From positions 186,001-250,000 of the forward strand of contig JAJEFA010000021.1 of assembly GCA_022820725.1 (NCBI GenBank): a stretch of DNA of 64,000 nt, written 5' to 3'. The notes under the pieces were generated by a model, which was not told the origin of the DNA, did no database searches, and was given only the letters and a program-made list of their open reading frames with translations. Positions within the stretch are counted from its first letter, which is position 1, and each line of letters opens with the position of its first letter. Shown here piece by piece: positions 7,719 through 17,080 of this stretch. Made by a program: the position numbers and the translations under genes. Origin of the DNA: Candidatus Binatia bacterium (lineage in GTDB: Bacteria; Desulfobacterota; Binatia; Bin18).

Positions 7719-7836
7719 CCGGTCTTCCTCCTGTGTCGGGCGCTAAGGTATGCCGCCGGCGGACGGGCGTCAAGGAAAAGCGGGCAGGGGAGGAGTATGT
7801 GCCTCCTTGCCTCTGGATTTTACAATCTCGAAGAAT

Positions 7837-8424
7837 TCAGGATTTCTTTCGGGGCCATAAGACCAATGGCGGGGGCCCCTGGGGGCTGTCTTTCAGGCTG
7901 TGGCACAGACTGATGACCGTCTCTCCGAGCTGACGCAGGTGGTCCCGCACGCGCTCATCGGTAATCTCTCCACCCTTTATCTGATCGGCTCGAACATACA
8001 CGCTCCCAGGGACGATGTGCATATTGAACCAGGCCAATACCGGCTTCAGCTCCTGGTCGATACTGAGGTAGTGATGGTCTGTGTAGGCATTCCCGATCAA
8101 GCCCACGACCTTGCCCATAAAGGCTTCAACCGGAATATGGTCGAGCAGGTTCTTGAGGGCCCCGGTGTAGGAACCTCGATAGATGGGTGTGCCGATGATA
8201 TAGGTGTCGGCGGCTTGGATACGCGCCAGCACCTGGGGAGTATCGTCCGGATAGTCTTCGGGTGGTCGCCCGTCACAAAAAGAGATGGTCACGTCACGCA
8301 GATCGATCACATCGGTTGTGATATCCGGGGCGTGTGCTTGCGCGGCTGCCAGCGCGGCATCGACAACGGTCCGAGTACTGCCGCCGGCCGTGAGACTGCC
8401 TGAAACACCGAGCAGTGTGGTCAT
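7837..8424 (-). CDS. NADPH-dependent FMN reductase-family flavoprotein
   Basis: This 195-residue flavodoxin-like protein has the FMN phosphate loop GSLTAGGSTRTVVDAAL and the isoalloxazine-binding segment GTPIYRGSYTGALKNLLDHI, which are the hallmarks of the NADPH-dependent FMN reductase/SsuE/ArsH superfamily. It would use NAD(P)H to reduce FMN or a small quinone-like acceptor in the cytoplasm. The sequence GNAYTDHHYLSID between the two motifs resembles the conserved central GG-H region of SsuE-like enzymes. It is separated from panE by about 120 bases and from the glycosyltransferase behind it by about 60. The physiological acceptor cannot be assigned. Confidence 0.8.
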   Translation of the reverse strand: MTTLLGVSGSLTAGGSTRTVVDAALAAAQAHAPDITTDVIDLRDVTISFCDGRPPEDYPDDTPQVLARIQAADTYIIGTPIYRGSYTGALKNLLDHIPVEAFMGKVVGLIGNAYTDHHYLSIDQELKPVLAWFNMHIVPGSVYVRADQIKGGEITDERVRDHLRQLGETVISLCHSLKDSPQGPPPLVLWPRKKS

Positions 8425-8486
8425 GGGTACTCCTTCTTTTTTTCCCTGCTATACCCTGTCACGTACTGAAAGAGAACCACCACTCC

Positions 8487-9845
8487 CTAGTCAAGGGAGG
8501 TGCGGTGGACTGCTGCCCTGGTTTCAGCCAGGCGAAGAATAAGATTAGCGGCTTCCTCAGGACCGTTGTGGCGGCGCAGGGTGCGTTGCATCTGCTCCGC
8601 CCGGCGGGTGAAAGAAGGCTGGCTGAGCAGGGTGTGGATGGTGCGTTTGAGTCGGGCAGTCGTCAGCAGGCGCCGGTCCAGCCGCATGCCGGCTCCGGCG
8701 TCTACGCAGCGCTGGGCATTATCGGGCTGGTCCGCGCCGAGAGGGATGCACAGCAGCGGAATCCCGTCGGACAGCGCCGTCAGCACGGTGTTCACTCCAC
8801 CGTGCGAAACGATCAGAGCCGGACGGGTTTTCGACTCTGCTTGTAGCGCCGTCTGTGGGATATACGACTCGATACGCACATTAGGTGGAACCGCCGAAAA
8901 AAGATCGGGCGGACAACCGGGACCGGTCACAACCAGCCCGATAATGTCGAGCTGACCGAGGGCGCGAATAATTTTTCGGAATACACTCAGGCGCGTATTA
9001 AAGACCGTGCCAAGGCTGACGTACACCAGCGGCTTGCCCTGTGGCACCTCCGCCAGCCAACTCGGCCCCTGCCAGTCAATCGGCCGGTCCCATACCGACG
9101 GACCAACGTAATGCACCTGGGGCGGCAGGTCGGGCCGGTTGTAATCGTATTCCCGACTACAGGTATGGATGAGTAAGTATGGGGCGACGGCATGTGGGGA
9201 GAGGGGATCAGCATGGGACGGGAGACTCAGCTGGCGGCGATAGCGATTCAAGGCAAAGCGCCACGGAGCCATTAGTGCCGTGGCCGTGCTCAGCGCGCCT
9301 TTGAGTCCGAGTCGGTAGGGAAGACGGAGGGCCGTGGGCATGGTTTCGACGCGCGGAAAGCCGGCCGGAGGGGCGTGCAGGCTCGGGGACATGAAGTGGG
9401 TCATGGGGCTCAGCACGGCCCATGGCAGTGCCTGCTGCTCGCAAAAAAGCTGGGCGGCAAAGGTCAACGGACCCGCCACCACAACGCTGGGCCGAAAGAC
9501 CTGAGTAATCTGCCTGAGTTCCGGGATACGCGTGGGGATTGAGGCCATGAAGATGCGTAAAAAGTCGTAGCTCACGCGCAGATAATGGACGCGTAGATAC
9601 CGAATGGGCGGGAAGAATTCCTCCAAGCGTTCTTCGGAGTAGTGGGGGCCGAGGGGATAGAATGGCAGACCCTCGCGCTCGATGCGCTCCTGATACAGCC
9701 GGCTGGTGGCCAAGGCAACGGCGTGGCCCCTGGCCTGGAGGGTCTGCATCACTGGCAGTAACGGATGGACATGACCCATGCCCGGCTCGGTAACAAAGAG
9801 GATGCGTTGGGGTGACGTGGAGGGTGAAGAGGACTGGGCGACCAT
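8487..9845 (-). CDS. GT1-family (UGT/MGT-like) glycosyltransferase
   Basis: The 452-residue protein matches the GT-B macrolide/UDP-glucuronosyl transferase group. The N-terminal acceptor domain starts ILFVTEPGMGHVHPLLPVMQ, and the C-terminal donor domain has VYVSLGTVFN, then HGGVNTVLTALSDGIPLLCI and PLGADQPDNAQR (the PSPG-like nucleotide-sugar site, His being conserved). Such enzymes transfer a sugar from a nucleotide sugar to a small hydrophobic acceptor such as a polyketide, sterol, carotenoid or drug. Neighbouring genes do not identify the acceptor. It is divergent from the tandem uvrA gene across a 132-base gap. Confidence 0.85.
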   Translation of the reverse strand: MVAQSSSPSTSPQRILFVTEPGMGHVHPLLPVMQTLQARGHAVALATSRLYQERIEREGLPFYPLGPHYSEERLEEFFPPIRYLRVHYLRVSYDFLRIFMASIPTRIPELRQITQVFRPSVVVAGPLTFAAQLFCEQQALPWAVLSPMTHFMSPSLHAPPAGFPRVETMPTALRLPYRLGLKGALSTATALMAPWRFALNRYRRQLSLPSHADPLSPHAVAPYLLIHTCSREYDYNRPDLPPQVHYVGPSVWDRPIDWQGPSWLAEVPQGKPLVYVSLGTVFNTRLSVFRKIIRALGQLDIIGLVVTGPGCPPDLFSAVPPNVRIESYIPQTALQAESKTRPALIVSHGGVNTVLTALSDGIPLLCIPLGADQPDNAQRCVDAGAGMRLDRRLLTTARLKRTIHTLLSQPSFTRRAEQMQRTLRRHNGPEEAANLILRLAETRAAVHRTSLD

Positions 9846-9906
9846 AACAGTTTTTCCTCTCTAGCATGTACGCCGGGGCGTAGACGAGGCGGCCAGAGGC
9901 CTACGT

Positions 9907-9919
9907 TTTCTACTAGAAA
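9907..9919. promoter_or_regulatory. Small palindrome upstream of tandem uvrA
   Basis: TTTCTACTAGAAA is a perfect inverted repeat (TTTCTA/TAGAAA, one-base centre) in the divergent gap, about 60 bases before the uvrA start. It could be an operator for a dimeric repressor. It does not match the enterobacterial SOS box, so a LexA role is not supported. Confidence 0.25.
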
Positions 9920-9977
9920 CAGCGCAGTACAAGAGCGAAGTCGCACGCCCGACTAGACGGAACCGGCTCGGCTCAGT

Positions 9978-12900
9978 ATGAAGGAGGCAACGGTCCGGCG
10001 GCAGAGATGGACCCCACATCTCGACCTGGCCACTGATTGCTATACGTGGAGGGCAGGATTGGAAACCAACGGGACGGGTGGTGGCTCGATTCGGGTAACT
10101 GGTGCGCGCCAGAACAATCTCAAAAACATCGATGTGCAGATTCCCCTGCATCAACTGACGGTGGTAACCGGAGTCAGTGGGTCGGGCAAGTCGAGTCTGG
10201 CTTTCGATATCTTGTACGCCGAGGGTCAGCGTCGCTACGTCGAGAGCTTCTCGGCCTACGCGCGGCAGTTTCTCGACCGGATGGACAAGCCCCAGGTCGA
10301 GCGTATTGACGGTATTCTGCCGGCCATTGCCATTGACCAGAACCGACCGGTGCGGACCTCACGCTCAACCGTCGGGACCATGACCGAGCTGCACGATCAC
10401 CTCAAGCTCCTGTTTGCCAAAATAGGCAGCTTGTACTGCCGGGAATGCGGTCAGCCGGTGGAGCGCGATTCGGCCGAATCGGTGTATAAAAAGCTGCGCA
10501 AAGAAAAGCCGGATGGCTGCCGCTTTCTGGTCACGTTCAGCGTATCAACGCCGGCCAGCCTGCCCTGGGAAGAAGTCCGCAATGGTCTGTTGCAGTCCGG
10601 TTTCCATCGGATCGTTGTGGCTGGTAAGCCGGTCGATATTCAGGAATTGACCGACCGACCCGAGACGGAGCCGGAAACCTGCACCGTTCTGGTTGATCGT
10701 CTGACCCTAACCACTCGTTCCAAAAAGCGCATCCACGATTCATGCGAACATGCCTTTCAGTATGGCAAGGGCCGCCTGACGCTGATTTTTCCCGACGAGG
10801 ACAATGCCGCTGTGCCGTTCTCGGACCAGCTTGAGTGCGCGGCGTGTGGTATCGCCTATCAAGAGCCCGTGCCGAATATGTTCTCGTTCAACAGCCCGCT
10901 CGGCGCGTGTGATACCTGCCGCGGGTTTGGCCGCACGATCGATATTGATCCGGAGCTGATCGTCCCTGATCCGACCCTGACGCTGAAACTGGGAGCCATT
11001 AAGCCCTGGCGGATCAAAGCGGCACAGTGGGAGCGGCGCGAGCTGTTTTCCTTTTGTGAGCAGCATGACATCCCGACCGATGTGGCCTGGCAGGCGCTCA
11101 GCCAGGAGCAACAGCAGGCCATCATGGAAGGCGATGATGACTACTACGGCGTCCGGGGCTGGTTCAAGTGGCTGGAAACCAAAACGTATAAAATGCATGT
11201 GCGCGTCTTTCTGGCCCGCTACCGGGGCTATTTCTCGTGTGAAGACTGTCGGGGCGCGCGCCTCAAACCGGAGAGCCTGCTGTATCGGGTTGGGGGTAAA
11301 ACCCTGGCCGATATCAACCTGATGAGCATCGGGGCGTGTGCGGAATTCTTTGCCGCCCTCAAGTTGACCGCCTACCAGGAGCAGGTCGCGCAGCTCATGC
11401 TGGATGAGATTCGGAAACGCCTACGCTATCTGGTCGAGGTCGGCGTGGAATACCTGACCTTGGACCGGCAATCCCGCACCCTGTCTGGCGGTGAGCTGGA
11501 ACGCGTGGATCTTACTACGGCGATTGGTTCCGCTCTGGTCAACACCCTCTATATTCTGGACGAACCGTCAATCGGCCTGCATCCGCGCGATAGCCAGCGT
11601 CTGGTCCGTATTCTGCAGGACCTGCGCGACAACGGGAATACAGTCGTTGTGGTCGAGCACGATCCGGAGATTATTCGCGAGACCGACAATGTCATCGACC
11701 TGGGACCCCTGGCCGGTGAAAAAGGCGGCGAGATCGTGTTCAACGGGCCGTATGCCAAGCTGCTCAAAGACAAGCAGTCGTTGACCGGTCAATACCTGTC
11801 CGGACGGCTGACCATTCCGCTCCCGCAGAAACGCCGGCCGGTCAAGAAAAAATATAGGCTGACCGTCCAAGGAGCGAGCGCGCATAATCTTCAGGATATC
11901 GATGTCACTCTTCCGCTCGGCCGCTTGGTGTGTATGACCGGCGTGTCCGGCTCGGGCAAGTCGACGCTGGTGGAAGACGTGCTGTATCGCGGCCTCAAAA
12001 AGCAGCGTGGGGAGCCGGTCGGTATCCCGGGTGCGTGTCGTGCCATCCTGGGCGGCGACCAGCTGGCCGATATTATTTTTGTCGATCAGTCGGCCATTGG
12101 CACAACGCCGCGCGCTAACCTGCTCACCTACACCAAGGCGTTTGACACGGTGCGGCGGCTCTTGTCGCAAACCGAGTTGGCGCGGGTCCGTGGCTATACG
12201 CCGAGTACCTTCTCGTTCAACGTTGAGGGTGGACGCTGCGAGTCGTGCAAAGGCGAAGGCTTTGAAAAGGTTGAGATGCAGTTTCTCTCGGACGTGTACG
12301 TCCCCTGCCCCGAGTGTCAGGGCAAACGTTTTCGGGACGAGGTGTTGGAGGTCCGCTATAAGGGCAAGAATCTGACCGATATTTTGAATTTTACCGTTGC
12401 CGAAGCCCTGGAATTTTTTGGCGAGCAAAAGGAGCTCAAGCGCCGGCTGTCTCCGCTGGCCGCGGTCGGGCTGGAGTATATGCGTCTGGGCCAGGCGCTG
12501 ACTACGCTGTCCGGTGGTGAGGCCCAACGGCTGAAGCTGGCAACGCATATTGCGAAGGAGCGCTCCAAAGACTCCGCTGACCAAGGCACGCTGTTCATCT
12601 TTGATGAGCCAACAACCGGTCTGCATTTTGCCGATATCCAGAAGCTGCTCAATGCGTTTGATCAACTCGTTGAATGCGGCCATTCGGTCCTGATCATTGA
12701 GCACAACCTGGAAGTCATTAAATACGCCGACTATCTGATAGACCTCGGGCCCGAAGGGGGAGACGGGGGCGGGACGATTGTGGCCGAGGGAACGCCGGAG
12801 GAGGTCGCCCAGGTGCGGGCCTCGCATACCGGACGCTATCTGAAGCAAGTTTTGGGTTCAGGCGCCACAGGACGTCGCTCACAACCCAAGCGGAGGAAAG

Positions 12901-15725
12901 CAAAGCCCCCGGCCCGGCCGCTTGTTGCCGAGGTGGGGAGCGGCAAGTCCATTGCCATTATTGGAGCCAAGGAACACAACCTGCAAGACATTTCGGTCGA
13001 TATTCCGCGCGACCAGATGGTGGTGGTGACGGGCCTGTCCGGCTCAGGCAAGTCGACGCTGGTGTTTGATCTGGTCTACGCCGAAGGCCAACGGCGCTAT
13101 ATTGACAGCCTGTCCGCCTACTCGCGGCAATTCATTAAAGTCCTCGCCCGGCCCAATGTTGACCTGCTGACCGGTATTCCACCCACGGTGGCCATTGAGC
13201 AGCGCATGAGTCGGGGTGGGCGGAATTCGACCGTTGCCACCGTAACCGAGCTGTCGCACTACTTGCGGCTGCTGTACGCCAAGATCGGTGTCCAGCATTG
13301 TACGCAGTGCAGCGCGCCACTAGCGGCCCAGAGCCGAAGTCAAATCCTGGCTCGTATCCAGGCCGATTTCCACGGTCAGGAAACAACCTTTCTCGCTCCG
13401 GTGATACGGGGGCGGAAAGGATTTCACAAAGACATTTTTGCGGGGGCGCGCAAACTGGGCTTCAAGCAAGCGCGGATCGACGGCCGTACGGCGACTATTG
13501 AGCCGGGTCTGAGTTTGCAGCGCTATAAAGAGCACGACATCGATATTGTGATTGGCGAAACGCGGGTGAATGGCGCGAACGACAATCGACGTGATACCGA
13601 GGCTTTGCTCCAGTCAGCCCTCCGGGTTGGGAGTGGTGCGGTGCATGTGCGCGGCGAAGACGAGCGGACCTATAGCGAGCATCTCTTCTGTGTCACCTGC
13701 GGCCTCGGGTTTGAAGAACCCGACCCTCGCCTGTTTTCCTTTAACAGCCGCCAGGGAGCCTGTCCGGATTGCACCGGCGCCGGCTTCTTATGGGAGTTTG
13801 ACCCTGAATTGGTCGTCCCGGATGAGACTAAGTCCCTCAAACAAGACGCACTGCTGCCGCTCGCGCGTTCTGAGCTGAAACGGGCGAAGAAGAAGTTGTT
13901 ACGCGGGCTCAAGAAGCTAGGTGTTCCGGTTGACCGGTCGTTTGGTGAACTGAGTGCGGAGCAGCGTCAACTGGTCTTTTCTGGAGACGAGCAGGGGCTA
14001 CAGGGGACGTTCGATATCCTGAATGAAGCGCTCGAATACGGTGAGGATACGGGTTCATCCTATGCGCTGTCGCAGTTTCTGGGTGAGTCCGCCTGTCCCG
14101 GGTGTCAAGGCGAGCGTCTGAATTCACGCGCACGGGCCGTACAGGTCTGTGACCAGTCGCTACCGGCTCTGATGCGTCTGTCGGCAGCAGACTGCCTCAG
14201 TCATTTGCAAGACCTGACTCTATCCGAGCGTGATACGCTCGTCGGGCGGCCGATTCTCAAAGAAATCGTCCCCAGACTCAGCTTTCTCAATCAGGTCGGT
14301 CTGTCCTATCTGTCTCTGGACCGCCGCGCGGATACCTTGTCCGGCGGAGAGGCGCAGCGTATTCGTCTGGCTGCCCAGCTCGGCTCCAATCTGTGTGGAG
14401 TGTGTTACATCCTGGACGAGCCGACTATCGGCTTGCACCCGCGCGATAATGCCCGCTTGATTGATACCCTGCGGAATTTGCAAGAGCGCGGCAACACCGT
14501 ACTGGTCGTTGAGCACGACGAGCAGACCATCGAGAATGCGGACGTGGTGATCGACCTGGGGCCAGGCGCCGGGGTGCACGGCGGTCAGGTCGTGGCCATC
14601 GGCTCGCCCCAGCAATTGCGCCAGAACACGGACTCCCTCACCGGACAGTTTCTCTCCTCGGCCCACCCGCGGCTCGGTCCGGTCCGGTCCCTCAAGGACC
14701 GGCCGCAGCTACGCCTGCGGGGCGTACGCGAGAACAATCTGAAGAATATCGACATTGATATTCCACTCGGGACGTGGGTAGGCGTGTCCGGGGTATCCGG
14801 GTCGGGCAAGAGTTCCTTGGTCCAGGAGGTTCTGGTCAACGGGTTGCGGCGTAAACTCGGGCTGTACGCCGGGAGGGTCGGTCTGCACGACAGCATCGAC
14901 AATACTGAGGGGATCGAGCGCGTGGTCGAAGTCGATCAATCGCCCATCGGGAAAACCCCGCGTTCGGTCCCGGCGTCCTATGTGGGTTTCTGGGACGAGG
15001 TGCGCAAGCTCTTTTCGCTGCTGCCCGATGCGCGGCTGCGCGGCTATAAACCCGGTCGGTTCTCTTTCAATGTGAAGGGGGGCCGCTGCGAGACCTGTAC
15101 CGGACAGGGGCGCATTAAAATGGAGATGAGCTTTCTGCCCGACGTCTACGTCACCTGCGATGTGTGTGGTGGTCGGCGCTACAACGAGGAGACCCTGGAA
15201 ATCGCCTATAATGGCAAGAATATTGCCGATGTGCTGGACATGACGATTGAGGAGGCGGCGACGTTTTTCATTGGGGTGCCAAAGATCGCCCAGCCGCTGA
15301 AGCTGCTGAACGATATCGGCATGGGCTATATCAAGCTTGGACAGGCCAGCAATACGCTGTCCGGGGGTGAAGCTCAGCGCATCAAACTGGCCTACGAACT
15401 GGCCAAACGCTCGCGCGGGAAAACGCTGTACGTATTGGACGAGCCAACAACCGGCCTCCATTTTGCCGACATCGAAAAGCTGATCCATACGCTTCATCGT
15501 CTGATTGATAAGGGTAACACGGTTGTGACGATTGAACACAATCTCGATATTCTCAAAGAGGCCGACTATATCATCGACCTGGGCCCCGAGGGGGGCGCGG
15601 CCGGCGGCAATATTGTGGCCAGCGGTCCGCCGCAGCAACTCATGCAACAGGCCCAGCAGTCCTATACGGCACAGTGCTTGAAAGCCTATCTGAACGGAGG
15701 GAATCATGGCGCGCGGGCAGACTGA
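9978..15725 (+). CDS. uvrA: Tandem (double-length) UvrA excinuclease subunit, 1915 aa
   Basis: Ordinary UvrA is about 940 residues; this frame holds two complete UvrA units head to tail. Unit 1 has Walker A GVSGSGKSSLAF near residue 65, a zinc module CAACG...CDTC near 285-315, an ABC signature near 503 and, in its second ATPase, Walker A near 655, zinc module CESCKG...CPEC near 754 and LSGGEAQR near 844. A basic linker (RRSQPKRRKAKPP, about 957) leads to unit 2, with Walker A near 1019 and 1603, zinc modules near 1240 and 1704, and LSGGE near 1453 and 1794. UvrA binds damaged DNA as a dimer and loads UvrB, so this would be a covalent dimer. The first signature is altered (LSGGELERVDL). The start is uncertain; an in-frame TTG near 10056 is possible. 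Confidence 0.92.
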   Translation: MKEATVRRQRWTPHLDLATDCYTWRAGLETNGTGGGSIRVTGARQNNLKNIDVQIPLHQLTVVTGVSGSGKSSLAFDILYAEGQRRYVESFSAYARQFLDRMDKPQVERIDGILPAIAIDQNRPVRTSRSTVGTMTELHDHLKLLFAKIGSLYCRECGQPVERDSAESVYKKLRKEKPDGCRFLVTFSVSTPASLPWEEVRNGLLQSGFHRIVVAGKPVDIQELTDRPETEPETCTVLVDRLTLTTRSKKRIHDSCEHAFQYGKGRLTLIFPDEDNAAVPFSDQLECAACGIAYQEPVPNMFSFNSPLGACDTCRGFGRTIDIDPELIVPDPTLTLKLGAIKPWRIKAAQWERRELFSFCEQHDIPTDVAWQALSQEQQQAIMEGDDDYYGVRGWFKWLETKTYKMHVRVFLARYRGYFSCEDCRGARLKPESLLYRVGGKTLADINLMSIGACAEFFAALKLTAYQEQVAQLMLDEIRKRLRYLVEVGVEYLTLDRQSRTLSGGELERVDLTTAIGSALVNTLYILDEPSIGLHPRDSQRLVRILQDLRDNGNTVVVVEHDPEIIRETDNVIDLGPLAGEKGGEIVFNGPYAKLLKDKQSLTGQYLSGRLTIPLPQKRRPVKKKYRLTVQGASAHNLQDIDVTLPLGRLVCMTGVSGSGKSTLVEDVLYRGLKKQRGEPVGIPGACRAILGGDQLADIIFVDQSAIGTTPRANLLTYTKAFDTVRRLLSQTELARVRGYTPSTFSFNVEGGRCESCKGEGFEKVEMQFLSDVYVPCPECQGKRFRDEVLEVRYKGKNLTDILNFTVAEALEFFGEQKELKRRLSPLAAVGLEYMRLGQALTTLSGGEAQRLKLATHIAKERSKDSADQGTLFIFDEPTTGLHFADIQKLLNAFDQLVECGHSVLIIEHNLEVIKYADYLIDLGPEGGDGGGTIVAEGTPEEVAQVRASHTGRYLKQVLGSGATGRRSQPKRRKAKPPARPLVAEVGSGKSIAIIGAKEHNLQDISVDIPRDQMVVVTGLSGSGKSTLVFDLVYAEGQRRYIDSLSAYSRQFIKVLARPNVDLLTGIPPTVAIEQRMSRGGRNSTVATVTELSHYLRLLYAKIGVQHCTQCSAPLAAQSRSQILARIQADFHGQETTFLAPVIRGRKGFHKDIFAGARKLGFKQARIDGRTATIEPGLSLQRYKEHDIDIVIGETRVNGANDNRRDTEALLQSALRVGSGAVHVRGEDERTYSEHLFCVTCGLGFEEPDPRLFSFNSRQGACPDCTGAGFLWEFDPELVVPDETKSLKQDALLPLARSELKRAKKKLLRGLKKLGVPVDRSFGELSAEQRQLVFSGDEQGLQGTFDILNEALEYGEDTGSSYALSQFLGESACPGCQGERLNSRARAVQVCDQSLPALMRLSAADCLSHLQDLTLSERDTLVGRPILKEIVPRLSFLNQVGLSYLSLDRRADTLSGGEAQRIRLAAQLGSNLCGVCYILDEPTIGLHPRDNARLIDTLRNLQERGNTVLVVEHDEQTIENADVVIDLGPGAGVHGGQVVAIGSPQQLRQNTDSLTGQFLSSAHPRLGPVRSLKDRPQLRLRGVRENNLKNIDIDIPLGTWVGVSGVSGSGKSSLVQEVLVNGLRRKLGLYAGRVGLHDSIDNTEGIERVVEVDQSPIGKTPRSVPASYVGFWDEVRKLFSLLPDARLRGYKPGRFSFNVKGGRCETCTGQGRIKMEMSFLPDVYVTCDVCGGRRYNEETLEIAYNGKNIADVLDMTIEEAATFFIGVPKIAQPLKLLNDIGMGYIKLGQASNTLSGGEAQRIKLAYELAKRSRGKTLYVLDEPTTGLHFADIEKLIHTLHRLIDKGNTVVTIEHNLDILKEADYIIDLGPEGGAAGGNIVASGPPQQLMQQAQQSYTAQCLKAYLNGGNHGARAD

Positions 15726-16122
15726 ACAGCAGATGGAGAGCGCCGCTCATACGTATTTTGAGCGGGTCACGAACGGCGATGTGGATGGTATTCTCGAACT
15801 GTTTGCCGACGATGCCCAACTCATCAACCCGATCACCGGTGCTGCCGGGATTCAGGGCAAAGCGGCCCTGCGCGTATTTTACGAAAAACTGACGACCAGC
15901 CTCGTTGACTATACCGCCGCGGCTACGGACATCATTATCGAAGACAATAAGCTGATCGCGCCGCTCCATCTCGAAGGCAAGACGACGGACGGCAGGCCGC
16001 TGGTGATGGACAATCTGAATTTCTGGACGTTTGAGAACGGCAAGTTCAAGGTGTTGCGCATCTATATGGACACCCATCCCTATCGCGCCGCGCTCGATCA
16101 GGCGCTGAGTGGTACGGAGTAG
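15706..16122 (+). CDS. SnoaL/NTF2-like protein (ketosteroid isomerase fold)
   Basis: A 138-residue protein with the cone-shaped alpha+beta pattern of the NTF2-like superfamily: an N-terminal helix (ESAAHTYFERVTNGDVDGIL), then ELFADDAQLINP, GIQGKAALRVFYEKL, and paired strands ending FKVLRIYMDTHPYR. Relatives include ketosteroid isomerases, polyketide cyclases and simple ligand-binding proteins; catalytic residues cannot be assigned. It overlaps the end of the tandem uvrA gene by 20 bases, so it is probably translated from the same message, with GGAGGG just before its ATG. Substrate and role unknown. Confidence 0.8.
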   Translation: MARGQTEQQMESAAHTYFERVTNGDVDGILELFADDAQLINPITGAAGIQGKAALRVFYEKLTTSLVDYTAAATDIIIEDNKLIAPLHLEGKTTDGRPLVMDNLNFWTFENGKFKVLRIYMDTHPYRAALDQALSGTE

Positions 16123-16134
16123 GCAAGGAGGATG

Positions 16135-16190
16135 GGATTGGGGATTAGGGGCTGGGGGTTCGCCCCAATCCCCAGTCCCTAACCCCCCCT
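16135..16190. terminator. G/C-rich stem-loop between convergent genes
   Basis: TTAGGGGCTGGGG (16146-16158) pairs, with one mismatch, with CCCCAGTCCCTAA (16170-16182). It separates the convergent NTF2-like and crotonase genes. There is no clear T run, so bidirectional termination is only a guess. A similar G-rich sequence occurs at 48701-48750, so it may be a dispersed repeat. Confidence 0.4.
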
Positions 16191-16965
16191 ACACCTGCGG
16201 CTTGCGCTGTTCGCGGTAGATGCGCATGGCATCGGCAAAGTCTTTGGTCTCAAGCGCGGTCGCACGGGCACGAGATATTTCCGACGGCCAGGTCTCCTGA
16301 CCCATCGTCCAGGACTGATGCAGTAGATGTTTGGCGACGGTCGCGGCCCGGCTGCCAACCTTTTGGCAACGGGCGACGAGTTGTTCGGTTTCCTCTTTGA
16401 GATTCTCGGCCTCAACGACTTTCGTTAGCAGTCCCCAACGCTCGGCCTGTGAGGCATCAAAGCGTTCCCCGAGAATAAGGATTTCTTTGGCTTTGGCGAG
16501 ACCGATGAGCTGCACGAGTTTATAGCTCTGGCTGGCATCGGGCGGCGAGCCGTAGAGCACCTGGGGGAGGGAGAAGAAAGCGGTATTGGCCGCAATCCGA
16601 AAGTCACAGGCCAAGACCAACTCGCAACCGGCTCCAAGACAGGCGCCGTGAATGGAAGCAATCGTAAGAGCGTTGAGGTGCTCCAGGATGTCTAACGCGC
16701 GTTGCCAGGGAGCCCACACTTCATCAATAGCCGCGTTCGTTGAGGGCCGCATGGCAGCCGCCTTAAGGTCCATGCCGGAACAAAAGGCACGGCCTTCACC
16801 GCTCAGCACGACCACTTGGAGGTCTGTGTCCGCCTCAAGCGTCTGACATGCCGCTTCGAGGTCAGCCGTGAGTTGGTCGTTCACCGCATTTAAGGACGCC
16901 GAACGATCCAGGGTCAGAAAGGCCACTGCCTCCTTTTTTTCAATATAGAGCGTGTCCCATTCCAT
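16189..16965 (-). CDS. Enoyl-CoA hydratase/isomerase (crotonase) family protein
   Basis: The start at 16965 is supported by GGAGGA nine bases upstream and by the family N-terminus (MEWDTLYIEKKEAVAFLTLD); the longer frame adds 14 unrelated residues. The 258-residue protein has crotonase oxyanion-hole segments GRAFCSGMDLK and HGACLGAGCELVLACD. Glu in GAGCELV corresponds to the first catalytic glutamate of classical hydratases. The second, normally in a P-E-x-x-L-G context, is Gln here (LPQVLYGSPPDA), so classical syn-hydration is doubtful; isomerase, hydrolase or lyase activity is possible. It is divergent from meaB, which hints at CoA-ester metabolism. Confidence 0.82.
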   Translation of the reverse strand: MEWDTLYIEKKEAVAFLTLDRSASLNAVNDQLTADLEAACQTLEADTDLQVVVLSGEGRAFCSGMDLKAAAMRPSTNAAIDEVWAPWQRALDILEHLNALTIASIHGACLGAGCELVLACDFRIAANTAFFSLPQVLYGSPPDASQSYKLVQLIGLAKAKEILILGERFDASQAERWGLLTKVVEAENLKEETEQLVARCQKVGSRAATVAKHLLHQSWTMGQETWPSEISRARATALETKDFADAMRIYREQRKPQV

Positions 16966-17023
16966 GCTTTCCTCCGCGCTACGCAGTCTGCGTATTCTTT
17001 CTTCCACAGCATACCAAGCTCCA

Positions 17024-17052
17024 CTGACTTTACCAGCAGCTTCCGGTATATA
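17024..17052 (+). promoter_or_regulatory. Candidate sigma-70 promoter for meaB
   Basis: CTGACT at 17024-17029 and TATATA at 17047-17052 are separated by 17 bases and lie 28 bases before the meaB start. Each box matches the consensus at four of six positions. An AAGGAG follows between the promoter and the start codon. Confidence 0.4.
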
Positions 17053-17080
17053 GACCGCTCAAGGAGAGAGAAGCGCACCC

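Noticed and set aside
14709..15707. Long minus-strand frames within the tandem uvrA gene
   Set aside because: They are antisense shadows in high-GC coding sequence, with no domain pattern and no ribosome-binding site.
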